This document shows positions 24,979-33,705 of a stretch of DNA of 64,000 bases, one piece after another. Source of the stretch: an uncultured Prevotella sp. GTDB taxonomy: Bacteria; Bacteroidota; Bacteroidia; Bacteroidales; Bacteroidaceae. Both the position numbers and the translations under genes were made by a program. The DNA is taken from the NCBI GenBank assembly GCA_900545525.1, contig UQZX01000012.1, positions 1 through 64,000 on the forward strand, given 5' to 3'. The stretch's first letter is position 1. Each line of letters begins with the position of its first letter. Below the pieces are notes generated by a model. That model had not been told where the DNA came from. It ran no database searches and saw only the letters and a list, made by a program, of their open reading frames with translations.

Positions 24979-27156
24979 ATGGCAAATGACATTAATCTAA
25001 TAGAAAAACTGAAGCAGTATTTCGGCTTCGACAAGTTTAAGGGCGATCAGGAGGCTATCGTGCGTAACGTCCTTGACGGCAAGGACTCGTTTGTGCTTAT
25101 GCCTACGGGCGGCGGCAAGTCACTGTGCTACCAGCTTCCTTCGCTCATAATGGAAGGCACGGCAATAGTCATATCACCGCTCATAGCCCTTATGAAAAAC
25201 CAGGTGGACGTCATAAACGGCATGAGCGAGGATGAGGGCGTGGCGCATTATCTTAACTCTTCGCTCAACAAGTCGGCAATAGACCAGGTGAAGAGCGACA
25301 TCCTGTCAGGCAGGACGAAGCTCCTGTATGTGGCACCGGAGTCGTTGACGAAAGACGAGTATGTGCTTTTCCTGAAGAAAGTGCATATCTCGTTCTATGC
25401 CATAGACGAGGCACACTGCATCTCGGAGTGGGGACATGACTTCCGTCCGGAGTACCGCCGCATACGCCCGATAATAAACGAGATAGGCAATGCACCGGTG
25501 ATTGCCCTGACGGCAACCGCCACCGACAAGGTGAGGACCGACATCAAGAAGAGCCTCGGCATACTTGATGCCGTGGAGTTCAGAAGCTCCTTCAACCGTC
25601 CGAACCTTTATTACGAGGTAAGGTCGAAGACAAAGGACATCGACAAGCAGATAGTGAAGTTCATAAGGCAGAACCCCGGTAAGAGCGGAATAATCTATTG
25701 CCTGTCGCGTAAGAAGGTGGAAGAGCTTGCCGAGGTGCTCAAGGCAAATGAAATAAAGGCTGCCGCATATCACGCCGGGCTTGACTCGGCAACGCGCTCC
25801 AACACCCAGGACGACTTCCTGATGGAGCGTATTGACGTGATAGTGGCGACGATAGCCTTCGGAATGGGCATCGACAAGCCCGATGTGAGGTTTGTCATAC
25901 ACTACGACATACCGAAGAGTCTTGAAGGATACTATCAGGAGACAGGGCGCGCCGGACGTGACGGCGGAGAAGGGAAGTGCATCGCTTTCTATTCGTCAAA
26001 GGACCTGCGCAAGCTCGAGAAGTTCATGGAAGGCAAGCCTGTTGCCGAACAGGATATAGGCAGGCAGCTGCTGCAGGAGACAGCGGCGTATGCCGAGTCG
26101 TCGGTGTGCAGGCGCAAGCTGTTGCTCCATTATTTTGGTGAGGAGTTCGAGCCGGACAACTGTGAGAACTGCGACAACTGCCTCAATCCAAAGACAAAGA
26201 TAGAGGCTAAGGACGCCCTTGCCGTGGTGCTGCAGGCGATAACGGTGCTTAAAGAAGACTTCAGGACCGACTATGTCACCGATTTCGTAAAGGGTAATCC
26301 CACGGACGACATCGTTGCACACAAGCATGACAGGCTTGATGACTTCGGTGCCGGCGAGGATATGGACGGCAGTATATGGAACCCCGTGATACGTCAGGCA
26401 ATCATTGCAGGATATATAAAGAAGGACGTGGAGAACTACGGTCTTCTCAAACTTACGCCGGAAGGCAGGGCATTCATGAAAAATCCGTCGTCGTTCATGA
26501 TTGTGAAAGATAATGAGTTCCATGAAGACGGTGACGATGAAATGGGAGAGAAGCACGGAGGTGCCCTTGACCCCACGCTTTGTGCCATGCTTATGGATTT
26601 GCGCCGTAAGGTGAGCCGCAGGCACGGGCTGCCGCCATACATCATCTTTCAGGATGTGTCGATAGACCAGATGGCAACCGTATATCCGATAACGCTGGAG
26701 GAGCTGCAGAACATACAGGGCGTAGGGGCAGGCAAGGCAAGACGTTACGGCAGGGAGTTTGTAGAACTGATAAAGGCACACTGCGAAGAGAACGGCATAG
26801 AGCGTCCTGAGGACCTGCGTGTGCGCACGGTGGCAAAGAAGTCGATGCTTAAGGTGAAGATAATACAGAACATCGACCGCCATGTGCCGCTTGACGACAT
26901 TGCCGATGCACAGAACATAGACTTTGAGGACCTTCTTACAGAGGTTGAGGCTATCGTATACAGCGGAACGAAGCTCAATATAGACTATTTCCTGGATGAG
27001 GTCGTGGACGAAGACCATATTGACGACATTTACGAATATTTCAAGACAAGCGAGACCGACGACCTTGAAGTGGCGATGGAAGAGCTTGGAAGCGACTATA
27101 CCGAGGATGAGGTGCGGCTCGTACGCATAAAGTTTTTCTCGGAAATGGCAAACTGA
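24979..27156 (+). CDS. recQ: ATP-dependent DNA helicase RecQ
   Basis: A 725-residue RecQ. Superfamily 2 helicase core with PTGGGKSLCYQLP, IDEAHCISEWGHDFRPEY and QETGRAGRDG; RecQ zinc-binding region with CRRKLLLHYFGE and CENCDNC; winged-helix RQC domain; HRDC domain (IIFQDVSIDQMATVYP, with GVGAGKARRYG), and an acidic C-terminal extension of about 100 residues. Unwinds recombination intermediates 3'-5'. Start at ATG 24979 (MANDINLIEKLKQYFG), not the TTG at 24973. A GC-rich hairpin follows at 27159-27190. Confidence 0.96.
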   Translation: MANDINLIEKLKQYFGFDKFKGDQEAIVRNVLDGKDSFVLMPTGGGKSLCYQLPSLIMEGTAIVISPLIALMKNQVDVINGMSEDEGVAHYLNSSLNKSAIDQVKSDILSGRTKLLYVAPESLTKDEYVLFLKKVHISFYAIDEAHCISEWGHDFRPEYRRIRPIINEIGNAPVIALTATATDKVRTDIKKSLGILDAVEFRSSFNRPNLYYEVRSKTKDIDKQIVKFIRQNPGKSGIIYCLSRKKVEELAEVLKANEIKAAAYHAGLDSATRSNTQDDFLMERIDVIVATIAFGMGIDKPDVRFVIHYDIPKSLEGYYQETGRAGRDGGEGKCIAFYSSKDLRKLEKFMEGKPVAEQDIGRQLLQETAAYAESSVCRRKLLLHYFGEEFEPDNCENCDNCLNPKTKIEAKDALAVVLQAITVLKEDFRTDYVTDFVKGNPTDDIVAHKHDRLDDFGAGEDMDGSIWNPVIRQAIIAGYIKKDVENYGLLKLTPEGRAFMKNPSSFMIVKDNEFHEDGDDEMGEKHGGALDPTLCAMLMDLRRKVSRRHGLPPYIIFQDVSIDQMATVYPITLEELQNIQGVGAGKARRYGREFVELIKAHCEENGIERPEDLRVRTVAKKSMLKVKIIQNIDRHVPLDDIADAQNIDFEDLLTEVEAIVYSGTKLNIDYFLDEVVDEDHIDDIYEYFKTSETDDLEVAMEELGSDYTEDEVRLVRIKFFSEMAN

Positions 27157-27158
27157 CG

Positions 27159-27190
27159 GCATGCCGCGCACGGAGTGTCGCGCGGCATGC
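27159..27190 (+). terminator. Possible terminator after recQ
   Basis: Perfect 11-bp GC-rich stem (27159-27169 / 27180-27190) directly after the recQ stop, but without a T run. The hairpin is certain; the terminator role is uncertain. Confidence 0.45.
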
Positions 27191-27259
27191 ACACCTTATA
27201 TATAATCCTTGCAGCAGGAAATATATATGCGATTTTAGTTTTTTTATAACATGACATCA

Positions 27260-27289
27260 TTGCATTGACATTTTGTTTTATTATCTTTG
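27260..27289 (+). promoter_or_regulatory. Promoter of the pectate lyase gene
   Basis: -33 TTG at 27260-27262, 19-nt spacer, -7 TATCTTTG at 27282-27289. Leader of about 145 nt. Confidence 0.7.
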
Positions 27290-27441
27290 CATCCGACAGA
27301 CTACTAATAGCTATCAAGAAAGCGTAATATATTCAATTGTTATACCAGCCGTCCGTGTGCCGGAATGGTTATATATGTTGATTTGCGGGATGACAGCGTG
27401 TCATTCTTAAGTTTTTTGTATAATCTACCTAAAACAATAAA

Positions 27442-29022
27442 ATGAAACTGATAAAGATGATGAGTTTTATGTCAAGCCAAATGCCGGGTGCTTTGGCTGC
27501 ATGCAGGAAGAGGCTCTTTACAGCAGCCTTGGTCTGTTGTGTGTCGTGCTTTTCCGTAAATGCACAGGTCGTTGACGGCCGCGACTTCTCGATAGACGGC
27601 TTTGCAGCCGTTGACGGCAATGCCGGTACAAACCACTATCGTGCAGGCGGGACAACAGGAGGCGCAGGCGGCAAGGTCGTTTATGCAGCCAATTTCTCAC
27701 AGCTTCAGGCATATATGCAGGCAAAAGATCCGTACATAGTCATTGTGGACAAGGACATGACAACAGGTATAACATGTTATGTCGACGGGCTTAATACGGG
27801 GAAGCTGTGCGATGTGCAGGACGGTTCACAGGGTGTGCCGACCACCTACGGGGAGCGGATATTGGTGGCGCCGAACAAGACACTTATCGGCGTAACTGAC
27901 CCTAAAACAGGCAATGCTCCCCTGTTTTCGCGCATAACATTTGTGATGCAGTGTGTAGACAACGTTATCATACGCAACTGCCGTTTCACGATGAACGGCG
28001 TGCCGGTGCTTAAAAGCGGCGAGAACAAGATTGTGGCATTCCGCAACGGGGTGCAGACAGAAGTTGGAGACCCCGACTGTATAGGCATACAGGCAGACAA
28101 GGTGAGCGCAAAGACCGACTGGGGCGGCCATATCTGGATTGACCACTGTGAGTTCTTCAACGGCAATGCGGCGAGCAAGGACCGTTATGACGGTCTGCTC
28201 GACTGTAAGAACAACGTGCAGTGGATGACCTTCAGCTATAATCATTTCCATAATCACGACAAGTCGTGCCTGTTCGGCAAGGGAGACAGCGATGTGTATG
28301 AGAACTGCCGTACAATATCTTTCCATCACAATTTCTTCGAGAACATAGAAGGCTCGCGCCTCCCGTTGCAGCGCGGCGGCAATCTCCACTTCTACAACAA
28401 TTACATGCTTGGCTGTGAAGACGGCTGGGATGTGCGTCCGGGAGCCGTCGGCTGTCTTGAGGCAAGCTATTTCGAGAACACCAAGTCGCCCGTCCGCTCG
28501 GACCGTGGAGGCTCTCTTAATGTCAACAAGACATCTGGGTACGACGTGATATATAAAGGTTGCAACAACCTGATGGAAGGCTATACCAATACGGATGGGC
28601 ACAAGATAAGCAAGAGCTATCCGGTGACGGCGACAAAATGGACGCCCGTGCAGACCTCTTCCTCTTACAGGGTGAACAATCTGGACAAGACTGCCGATGT
28701 GCCGGAACTGCTGAAAAAGTATGCAGGAGCGGGAAAGATTGAAATATACAAGGCTTATACGGACAATATGCCCGGTGAGGATATAAACGAGTTTGCACAT
28801 GCCGTGAAGAACAAGCTGACGGGTGATGCCTATGATGATGACGGAAACAAGATAACCGATGTGCCCACGGCAATAGACGGCACGGTTGCGGGAGGTATGG
28901 CAAATATCGTTTACTATACTCTTGACGGTGTACGCGTGAACGCTCCGGAGAAAGGAGTGTATGTGCGCAAGGCTTTTGATGCGCAGGGAAGAGTCAGCGT
29001 TTCGAAGGTCGTGATAAGATAA
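27442..29022 (+). CDS. Secreted pectate lyase (PL1 family) with T9SS sorting tail
   Basis: A 526-residue protein: N-terminal signal (hydrophobic stretch FTAALVCCVSCFSVNAQ, unusually far in at residues 26-42), then a right-handed beta-helix pectate lyase. PL1 marks are WIDHCEFFNG, DGLLDCKNNVQWMTFSYNHF (a calcium-site DG..D region) and GSRLPLQRGGNLHFYNNY with the catalytic-region arginines. The tail (ANIVYYTLDGVRVNAPEKGV, then SKVVIR) is T9SS-like. It cleaves polygalacturonate by beta-elimination (family knowledge). It has its own promoter and sits between recQ and guaB. Confidence 0.88.
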   Translation: MKLIKMMSFMSSQMPGALAACRKRLFTAALVCCVSCFSVNAQVVDGRDFSIDGFAAVDGNAGTNHYRAGGTTGGAGGKVVYAANFSQLQAYMQAKDPYIVIVDKDMTTGITCYVDGLNTGKLCDVQDGSQGVPTTYGERILVAPNKTLIGVTDPKTGNAPLFSRITFVMQCVDNVIIRNCRFTMNGVPVLKSGENKIVAFRNGVQTEVGDPDCIGIQADKVSAKTDWGGHIWIDHCEFFNGNAASKDRYDGLLDCKNNVQWMTFSYNHFHNHDKSCLFGKGDSDVYENCRTISFHHNFFENIEGSRLPLQRGGNLHFYNNYMLGCEDGWDVRPGAVGCLEASYFENTKSPVRSDRGGSLNVNKTSGYDVIYKGCNNLMEGYTNTDGHKISKSYPVTATKWTPVQTSSSYRVNNLDKTADVPELLKKYAGAGKIEIYKAYTDNMPGEDINEFAHAVKNKLTGDAYDDDGNKITDVPTAIDGTVAGGMANIVYYTLDGVRVNAPEKGVYVRKAFDAQGRVSVSKVVIR

Positions 29023-29268
29023 ACATAGTTTTGGGGAGTTGCCCCGTGTGTAATAATATATCAAAGAATAATAATTACTTGATTGGGTGTCGTTCTTATG
29101 TGAATAAGGGCGGCACTTTTGTCTGCCTGTACTTCGGTGTACGGGAAGCCGCATAGAACCGCTGGTTTGCATGTATGCCGGAGCGTTGTGCCCTCACGCG
29201 CGCACGTTAAATAGAATTAATAAGGAGAATGAAAGGAATGAATGTTTTACCGAATGGATTTTTTTTGC

Positions 29269-29276
29269 TAAATTTG
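29269..29276 (+). promoter_or_regulatory. -7 promoter box (TAAATTTG) of guaB
   Basis: TAnnTTTG followed by CA, 23 nt before the guaB ATG. It excludes the upstream in-frame ATG at 29171. Confidence 0.6.
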
Positions 29277-29299
29277 CACGCAATAAATTCCAAAATAAT

Positions 29300-30778
29300 A
29301 TGTCATCATTTGTTGCAGATAAGATTGTAATGGACGGTCTTACGTTTGACGACGTCCTTTTAATTCCCGCTTATTCAGAGGTGCTTCCGCGCACGGTAGA
29401 GTTGAAAACCAAGTTCTCCCGTAACATAGAACTTAATATTCCGTTTGTTACGGCGGCGATGGACACCGTTACCGAGGCAGCAATGGCGATTGCCATAGCG
29501 CGTGAAGGTGGCATTGGCGTGATACACAAGAACATGTCGATAGAAGAGCAGGCGCGTCAGGTGGCTATCGTGAAACGTGCCGAGAACGGCATGATTTACG
29601 ACCCGGTGACGATACGCCGCGGTTCAACTGTGCGTGAGGCTCTCGATATGATGGCAGAATACCATATCGGAGGTATTCCTGTTGTTGACGACGACAACCG
29701 TCTGGTAGGCATCGTTACCAACCGCGACCTGCGTTTTGAACTCTGTCCCGAAAGGAAGATAGACGAGGTTATGACTTCAGAAAATCTCGTTACAACGGAC
29801 ATACAGACAGACCTCGTGGCGGCTGCAAAGATATTGCAGGAGAACAAGATTGAGAAGTTGCCCGTGGTTGACGGCGACAACAAGCTGGTAGGACTTATAA
29901 CATACAAGGATATCACCAAGGCAAAGGACAAGCCCATGGCATGCAAGGACGAGAAAGGACGTCTGCGCGTCGCTGCCGGAGTGGGCGTGACGGCAGATAC
30001 GCTCGACCGTATGAAGGCACTTGTTGAGGCTGGTGCAGATGCCATTGTGATAGATACCGCACACGGACACTCGAAGTCGGTGATAGAAAAACTCGTCGAG
30101 GCAAAGGCTGCATTCCCCGGTGTTGACATCGTCGTGGGCAATGTTGCGACGGGCGCGGCGGCAAAAATGCTCGTGGAGCACGGTGCCGACGCCATAAAGG
30201 TGGGCATAGGTCCGGGCAGTATATGTACTACGCGTGTTGTTGCCGGAGTCGGCGTTCCGCAGCTCAGTGCTGTATATGACGTGGCTTGTGCACTTGCAGG
30301 AACGGGTGTTCCGTTGATTGCCGACGGCGGACTGCGCTATTCGGGAGATGTTGTCAAGGCTCTTGCTGCCGGCGGATACAGCGTTATGATTGGCTCGCTT
30401 GTTGCCGGAACGGAAGAAAGTCCGGGAGACACGATAATATTTAACGGACGTAAGTTTAAGAGCTATCGCGGCATGGGAAGTCTTGAGGCAATGGAAAACG
30501 GTTCGAAGGACCGCTACTTCCAGGCAGGTACAAAGGATGTTAAGAAGCTTGTTCCGGAAGGAATTGCAGGGCGTGTGCCTTATAAGGGAACCCTTCAGGA
30601 GGTTGTATACCAACTTGTGGGCGGTCTCCGCTCAGGCATGGGATATTGCGGAGCCTGCTGCATAGAGAAGCTGCATGAAGCCAAGTTCGTGCGTATCACA
30701 AATGCCGGCGTAATGGAAAGTCATCCGCATGATATCTCCATAACAAGCGAGGCACCGAACTATTCAAGGCCTGAATGA
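29300..30778 (+). CDS. guaB: IMP dehydrogenase
   Basis: A 492-residue enzyme converting IMP to XMP with NAD, the first step to GMP. TIM barrel interrupted by two CBS domains (about residues 95-210), catalytic Cys309 in GIGPGSICTTRVVAG, the flap region (YRGMGSLEAME), and a normal C-terminus. Start at MSSFVADKIVMDGLTFDDVL. The parvulin genes begin 54 nt downstream and may be read through. Confidence 0.97.
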   Translation: MSSFVADKIVMDGLTFDDVLLIPAYSEVLPRTVELKTKFSRNIELNIPFVTAAMDTVTEAAMAIAIAREGGIGVIHKNMSIEEQARQVAIVKRAENGMIYDPVTIRRGSTVREALDMMAEYHIGGIPVVDDDNRLVGIVTNRDLRFELCPERKIDEVMTSENLVTTDIQTDLVAAAKILQENKIEKLPVVDGDNKLVGLITYKDITKAKDKPMACKDEKGRLRVAAGVGVTADTLDRMKALVEAGADAIVIDTAHGHSKSVIEKLVEAKAAFPGVDIVVGNVATGAAAKMLVEHGADAIKVGIGPGSICTTRVVAGVGVPQLSAVYDVACALAGTGVPLIADGGLRYSGDVVKALAAGGYSVMIGSLVAGTEESPGDTIIFNGRKFKSYRGMGSLEAMENGSKDRYFQAGTKDVKKLVPEGIAGRVPYKGTLQEVVYQLVGGLRSGMGYCGACCIEKLHEAKFVRITNAGVMESHPHDISITSEAPNYSRPE

Positions 30779-30832
30779 CGGTTGCCGCATTTATAAAAAG
30801 AGAATATATCTGTATAATATAATAAGGTGAAG

Positions 30833-32260
30833 ATGAAAATAAGACTGTTGTTGGCTTCTCTGTTCTTGTGCTGTGCATTTGCGCAGGCACAGAACGATCC
30901 GACCATAATGACTGTCAACGGACAGCCGGTAAGCCGTTCGGAGTTTGAATATTCTTATAACAAGAATAATTCGGAAGGCGTAATAGACAAGAAAAGCGTG
31001 GAGGAGTATGTTGACTTGTTTATTAATTATAAGCTGAAAGTGGTTGAAGCATACGCAGCACGCCTTGACACGCTGTCGTCGTTCAAGTCGGAGTTTGCCA
31101 TGTACCGTGACCAGCAGGTCCGTCCTTCGTTTGTTGAGGATGCCGACATCCTTGCCGAAGCGAAGAAAGTATACGATGAGACGGTGAAACGTATAGGACC
31201 CGCCGGACTGATAATGCCTGCCCATATATTGCTGCGCCTGGCACAGGATGCCACAAAGGAGCAGCAGGAAGCGGCAAAGTTGCGTATAGACTCCATTTAC
31301 AGCGCACTGAAAGGCGGAGCCGATTTTGCGGAGCTTGCAAAGAAACTGTCGCAGGATCCGGGTACGGCACGTAACGGAGGACAGTTGCCGTGGATAGAAT
31401 CCAACCAGACAGTGAAGGAGTTTAACGATGCAGCCTTTGCACTTGAGGTGGGAGAGATGTCGGAGCCGGTGCTTTCGCCTTTCGGATATCATATAATACT
31501 GATGAAGGACCGCAAGCAGCTTGAACCGTTTGACACGCTCAAGAGCGACATAATACGTTTTCTTGAAAGCCGCAATGTGCGTGACAGGGTGGCGGACAAG
31601 AAGATAGAGGAGCTTGTGGCACAGTCGGAAGGAAAGCTTACGAAAGATGAGATAATGGCACGGAGAACGGCAGAGCTTGAGGCAACCGACTCGGATATGA
31701 AGAATCTTATACGTGAGTATCATGACGGTCTGCTGCTTTACGAGATAAGCAACCGCAACGTGTGGGACAAGGCGGCAAAGGACGAGGCAGGGCTTGCCGC
31801 GTATTTCAAGAAGAACAGGAAGAAATACAACTGGGACCGTCCGCGCTTCAAGGGCATGGCATATCATGTCAAGGTAAAGGATGACGTGAAGGCTGTAAAG
31901 GACTGTGTCAAGGACGTGCCGTTTGACGGCTGGGCGGAGAAACTGCGTTCCACGTTCAACAACGACACCATAATAAGGATACGTGTGGAGAAGGGTATAT
32001 TCAAAGAAGGGGATAATGCCTATATAGATAAGGTGATATTCAAGAAAGACACGACGGTGAACGGAGTGAAGGGATATCCCATAGATGCCACGTACGGAAA
32101 ACTGCTGAAGAAAGGACCGGAGTGTTATGAGGACGTTCGCGGGCTTGTGACGGCAGACTATCAGGAGATGCTCGAAAAACAGTGGGTGGCAGAGCTCCGG
32201 AGAAAATATCCTGTCGTTGTTAACAGGGAAGTGTTGGAAACGGTAAATAAACACGATTGA
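30833..32260 (+). CDS. Periplasmic parvulin-type peptidyl-prolyl isomerase
   Basis: A 475-residue exported chaperone: signal peptide (MKIRLLLASLFLCCAFAQAQ), an N-terminal SurA-like helical part, and a parvulin domain around residues 120-230 (MPAHILLRL, FAELAKKLSQDPGTARNGG, LSPFGYHIILMKDRK). The C-terminal half contains a degenerate second parvulin-like region (RFKGMAYHVKVKDD). Likely assists outer-membrane protein folding. ATG at 30833 has an upstream AAGGTGA; the GTG at 30827 was not chosen. Its stop overlaps the next ATG (TGATG). Confidence 0.9.
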   Translation: MKIRLLLASLFLCCAFAQAQNDPTIMTVNGQPVSRSEFEYSYNKNNSEGVIDKKSVEEYVDLFINYKLKVVEAYAARLDTLSSFKSEFAMYRDQQVRPSFVEDADILAEAKKVYDETVKRIGPAGLIMPAHILLRLAQDATKEQQEAAKLRIDSIYSALKGGADFAELAKKLSQDPGTARNGGQLPWIESNQTVKEFNDAAFALEVGEMSEPVLSPFGYHIILMKDRKQLEPFDTLKSDIIRFLESRNVRDRVADKKIEELVAQSEGKLTKDEIMARRTAELEATDSDMKNLIREYHDGLLLYEISNRNVWDKAAKDEAGLAAYFKKNRKKYNWDRPRFKGMAYHVKVKDDVKAVKDCVKDVPFDGWAEKLRSTFNNDTIIRIRVEKGIFKEGDNAYIDKVIFKKDTTVNGVKGYPIDATYGKLLKKGPECYEDVRGLVTADYQEMLEKQWVAELRRKYPVVVNREVLETVNKHD

Positions 32261-33705
32261 TGAAATACGGAAAGATAATAACCTCAAGTCTGGCTGTTTC
32301 GTTTATGCTGCTTGGCGGGCTTGGTGTAAATGCCCGGTATGACGGAGGTAATACGGCTGAGAATGCTGATACGGTAAAGGCTTTGCCTGATACGGCGGCG
32401 GTGATAGATGAGAACAGCATAATAGACGAGGTTATATGGGTGGTCGGAGACGAACCGATATTGAAGTCGGACGTTGAGGCTATCCGTATGCAGGGCGAAG
32501 TGGAAGGAGTTAAATGGAAGGGTAATCCCGACTGTGCCATTCCCGAGCAGATTGCCGTACAGAAGCTTTTCCTGCATCAGGCTGCAATAGACAGTATCGA
32601 GGTGACGGAGTCCGAGGTGGTGCAGAGTGTCGACCAGCAGATAAACTACTGGATACAGGCTGCCGGAGGAAAGGAAAAACTCGAGGAATACAAGAAGCAG
32701 AGCATCACGGCAATGCGACAGAGCATGCGCGATGATTTCCGCGACCGTCAGCTGATAGAGAAGATGAAGGACAAGCTGGTGTCTGACATCACCGTGTCGC
32801 CAGCCGATGTGCGCCGTTTCTTCAAGGACATGCCGGAAGACAGTATACCGCTTGTCCCGACGGAAGTGGAGGTGCAGATTATCACAAAGTCTCCAAAGGT
32901 GACTCCGGAGGAGATAAACCGCGTGAAGGATGAGCTTAGGAACTATACCGACCGCGTAACCAATGGAGAGACATCTTTTTCTACTCTTGCACGTCTGTAT
33001 TCGGAAGACCCCGGAACGGCACGTCTTGGAGGAGAGTTTGACGACTATGTGGGAAGAGGGCTTCTTGACCCGGCTTTTGCGGCGGTTGCATTCAACCTGA
33101 CCGACCCGAAGAAGATTTCAAAGATAGTGGAAACCGAGTTCGGCTATCATATAATACAGCTTGTAGACAAGCGCGGCGACAAGATAAAGGTGCGCCACAT
33201 ATTGCGCAAGCCGCATATATCGCAGGAGGCAGTGACCGAAGCAGAAGTCCTTCTTGACTCCGTGGCAACGAATATACGTGAAGGAAAATATACTTTTGAC
33301 GATGCTGCGGTGTATGTATCCGACGACAAGGATACCCGCAACAATCACGGACTTATGGCTAACTCGTCAGAGGCGGGACGTACAAGCAAGTTCCGTATGC
33401 AGGACCTGCCGCCGGAAATAGCCAAGGTCGTGGACACGTTGAAGGTCGGTGAGATGTCACGTGCCTTCAATATGATTGACAGCCGTGGCAAGCGTGTGTG
33501 CGTGATAGCAAAGCTGAAGAGCAGGGTTGAGGCACATCGTGCCACCATAACCGAAGATTTTCAGGTGCTGAAGAATGAGGTCCTTGCCAAGCGCAGGGAA
33601 GAATTTATCAAGGAATGGATTCAGAACAAGCTTAAAACCACGTATGTAAGGATGAATAACCGTTACAAGGACTGTGATTTTGAATATCAGGGCTGGATTA
33701 AATGA
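32260..33705 (+). CDS. SurA-like periplasmic chaperone/isomerase
   Basis: A 481-residue protein: signal peptide (MKYGKIITSSLAVSFMLLGG), a SurA N-terminal domain (IIDEVIWVVGDEPILKSDVE, a hallmark), and two parvulin domains (VEVQIITKSPK...FSTLARLYSEDPGTARLGGE; KVRHILRKPHIS...FDDAAVYVSDDKDTRNNHG). Probable outer-membrane protein chaperone. It overlaps both neighbours (TGATG with the upstream gene, ATGA with the OstA-like gene), forming a tightly coupled envelope-biogenesis operon. Confidence 0.92.
   Translation: MKYGKIITSSLAVSFMLLGGLGVNARYDGGNTAENADTVKALPDTAAVIDENSIIDEVIWVVGDEPILKSDVEAIRMQGEVEGVKWKGNPDCAIPEQIAVQKLFLHQAAIDSIEVTESEVVQSVDQQINYWIQAAGGKEKLEEYKKQSITAMRQSMRDDFRDRQLIEKMKDKLVSDITVSPADVRRFFKDMPEDSIPLVPTEVEVQIITKSPKVTPEEINRVKDELRNYTDRVTNGETSFSTLARLYSEDPGTARLGGEFDDYVGRGLLDPAFAAVAFNLTDPKKISKIVETEFGYHIIQLVDKRGDKIKVRHILRKPHISQEAVTEAEVLLDSVATNIREGKYTFDDAAVYVSDDKDTRNNHGLMANSSEAGRTSKFRMQDLPPEIAKVVDTLKVGEMSRAFNMIDSRGKRVCVIAKLKSRVEAHRATITEDFQVLKNEVLAKRREEFIKEWIQNKLKTTYVRMNNRYKDCDFEYQGWIK

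Noticed and set aside
29171..29299. N-terminal extension of IMP dehydrogenase
   Set aside because: The region contains the -7 promoter box and the extra residues do not match the family; ATG 29300 gives the standard N-terminus.
30791..32287. Minus-strand open frame of 498 codons opposite the parvulin gene
   Set aside because: Antisense shadow of a well-supported chaperone gene, no domain match.
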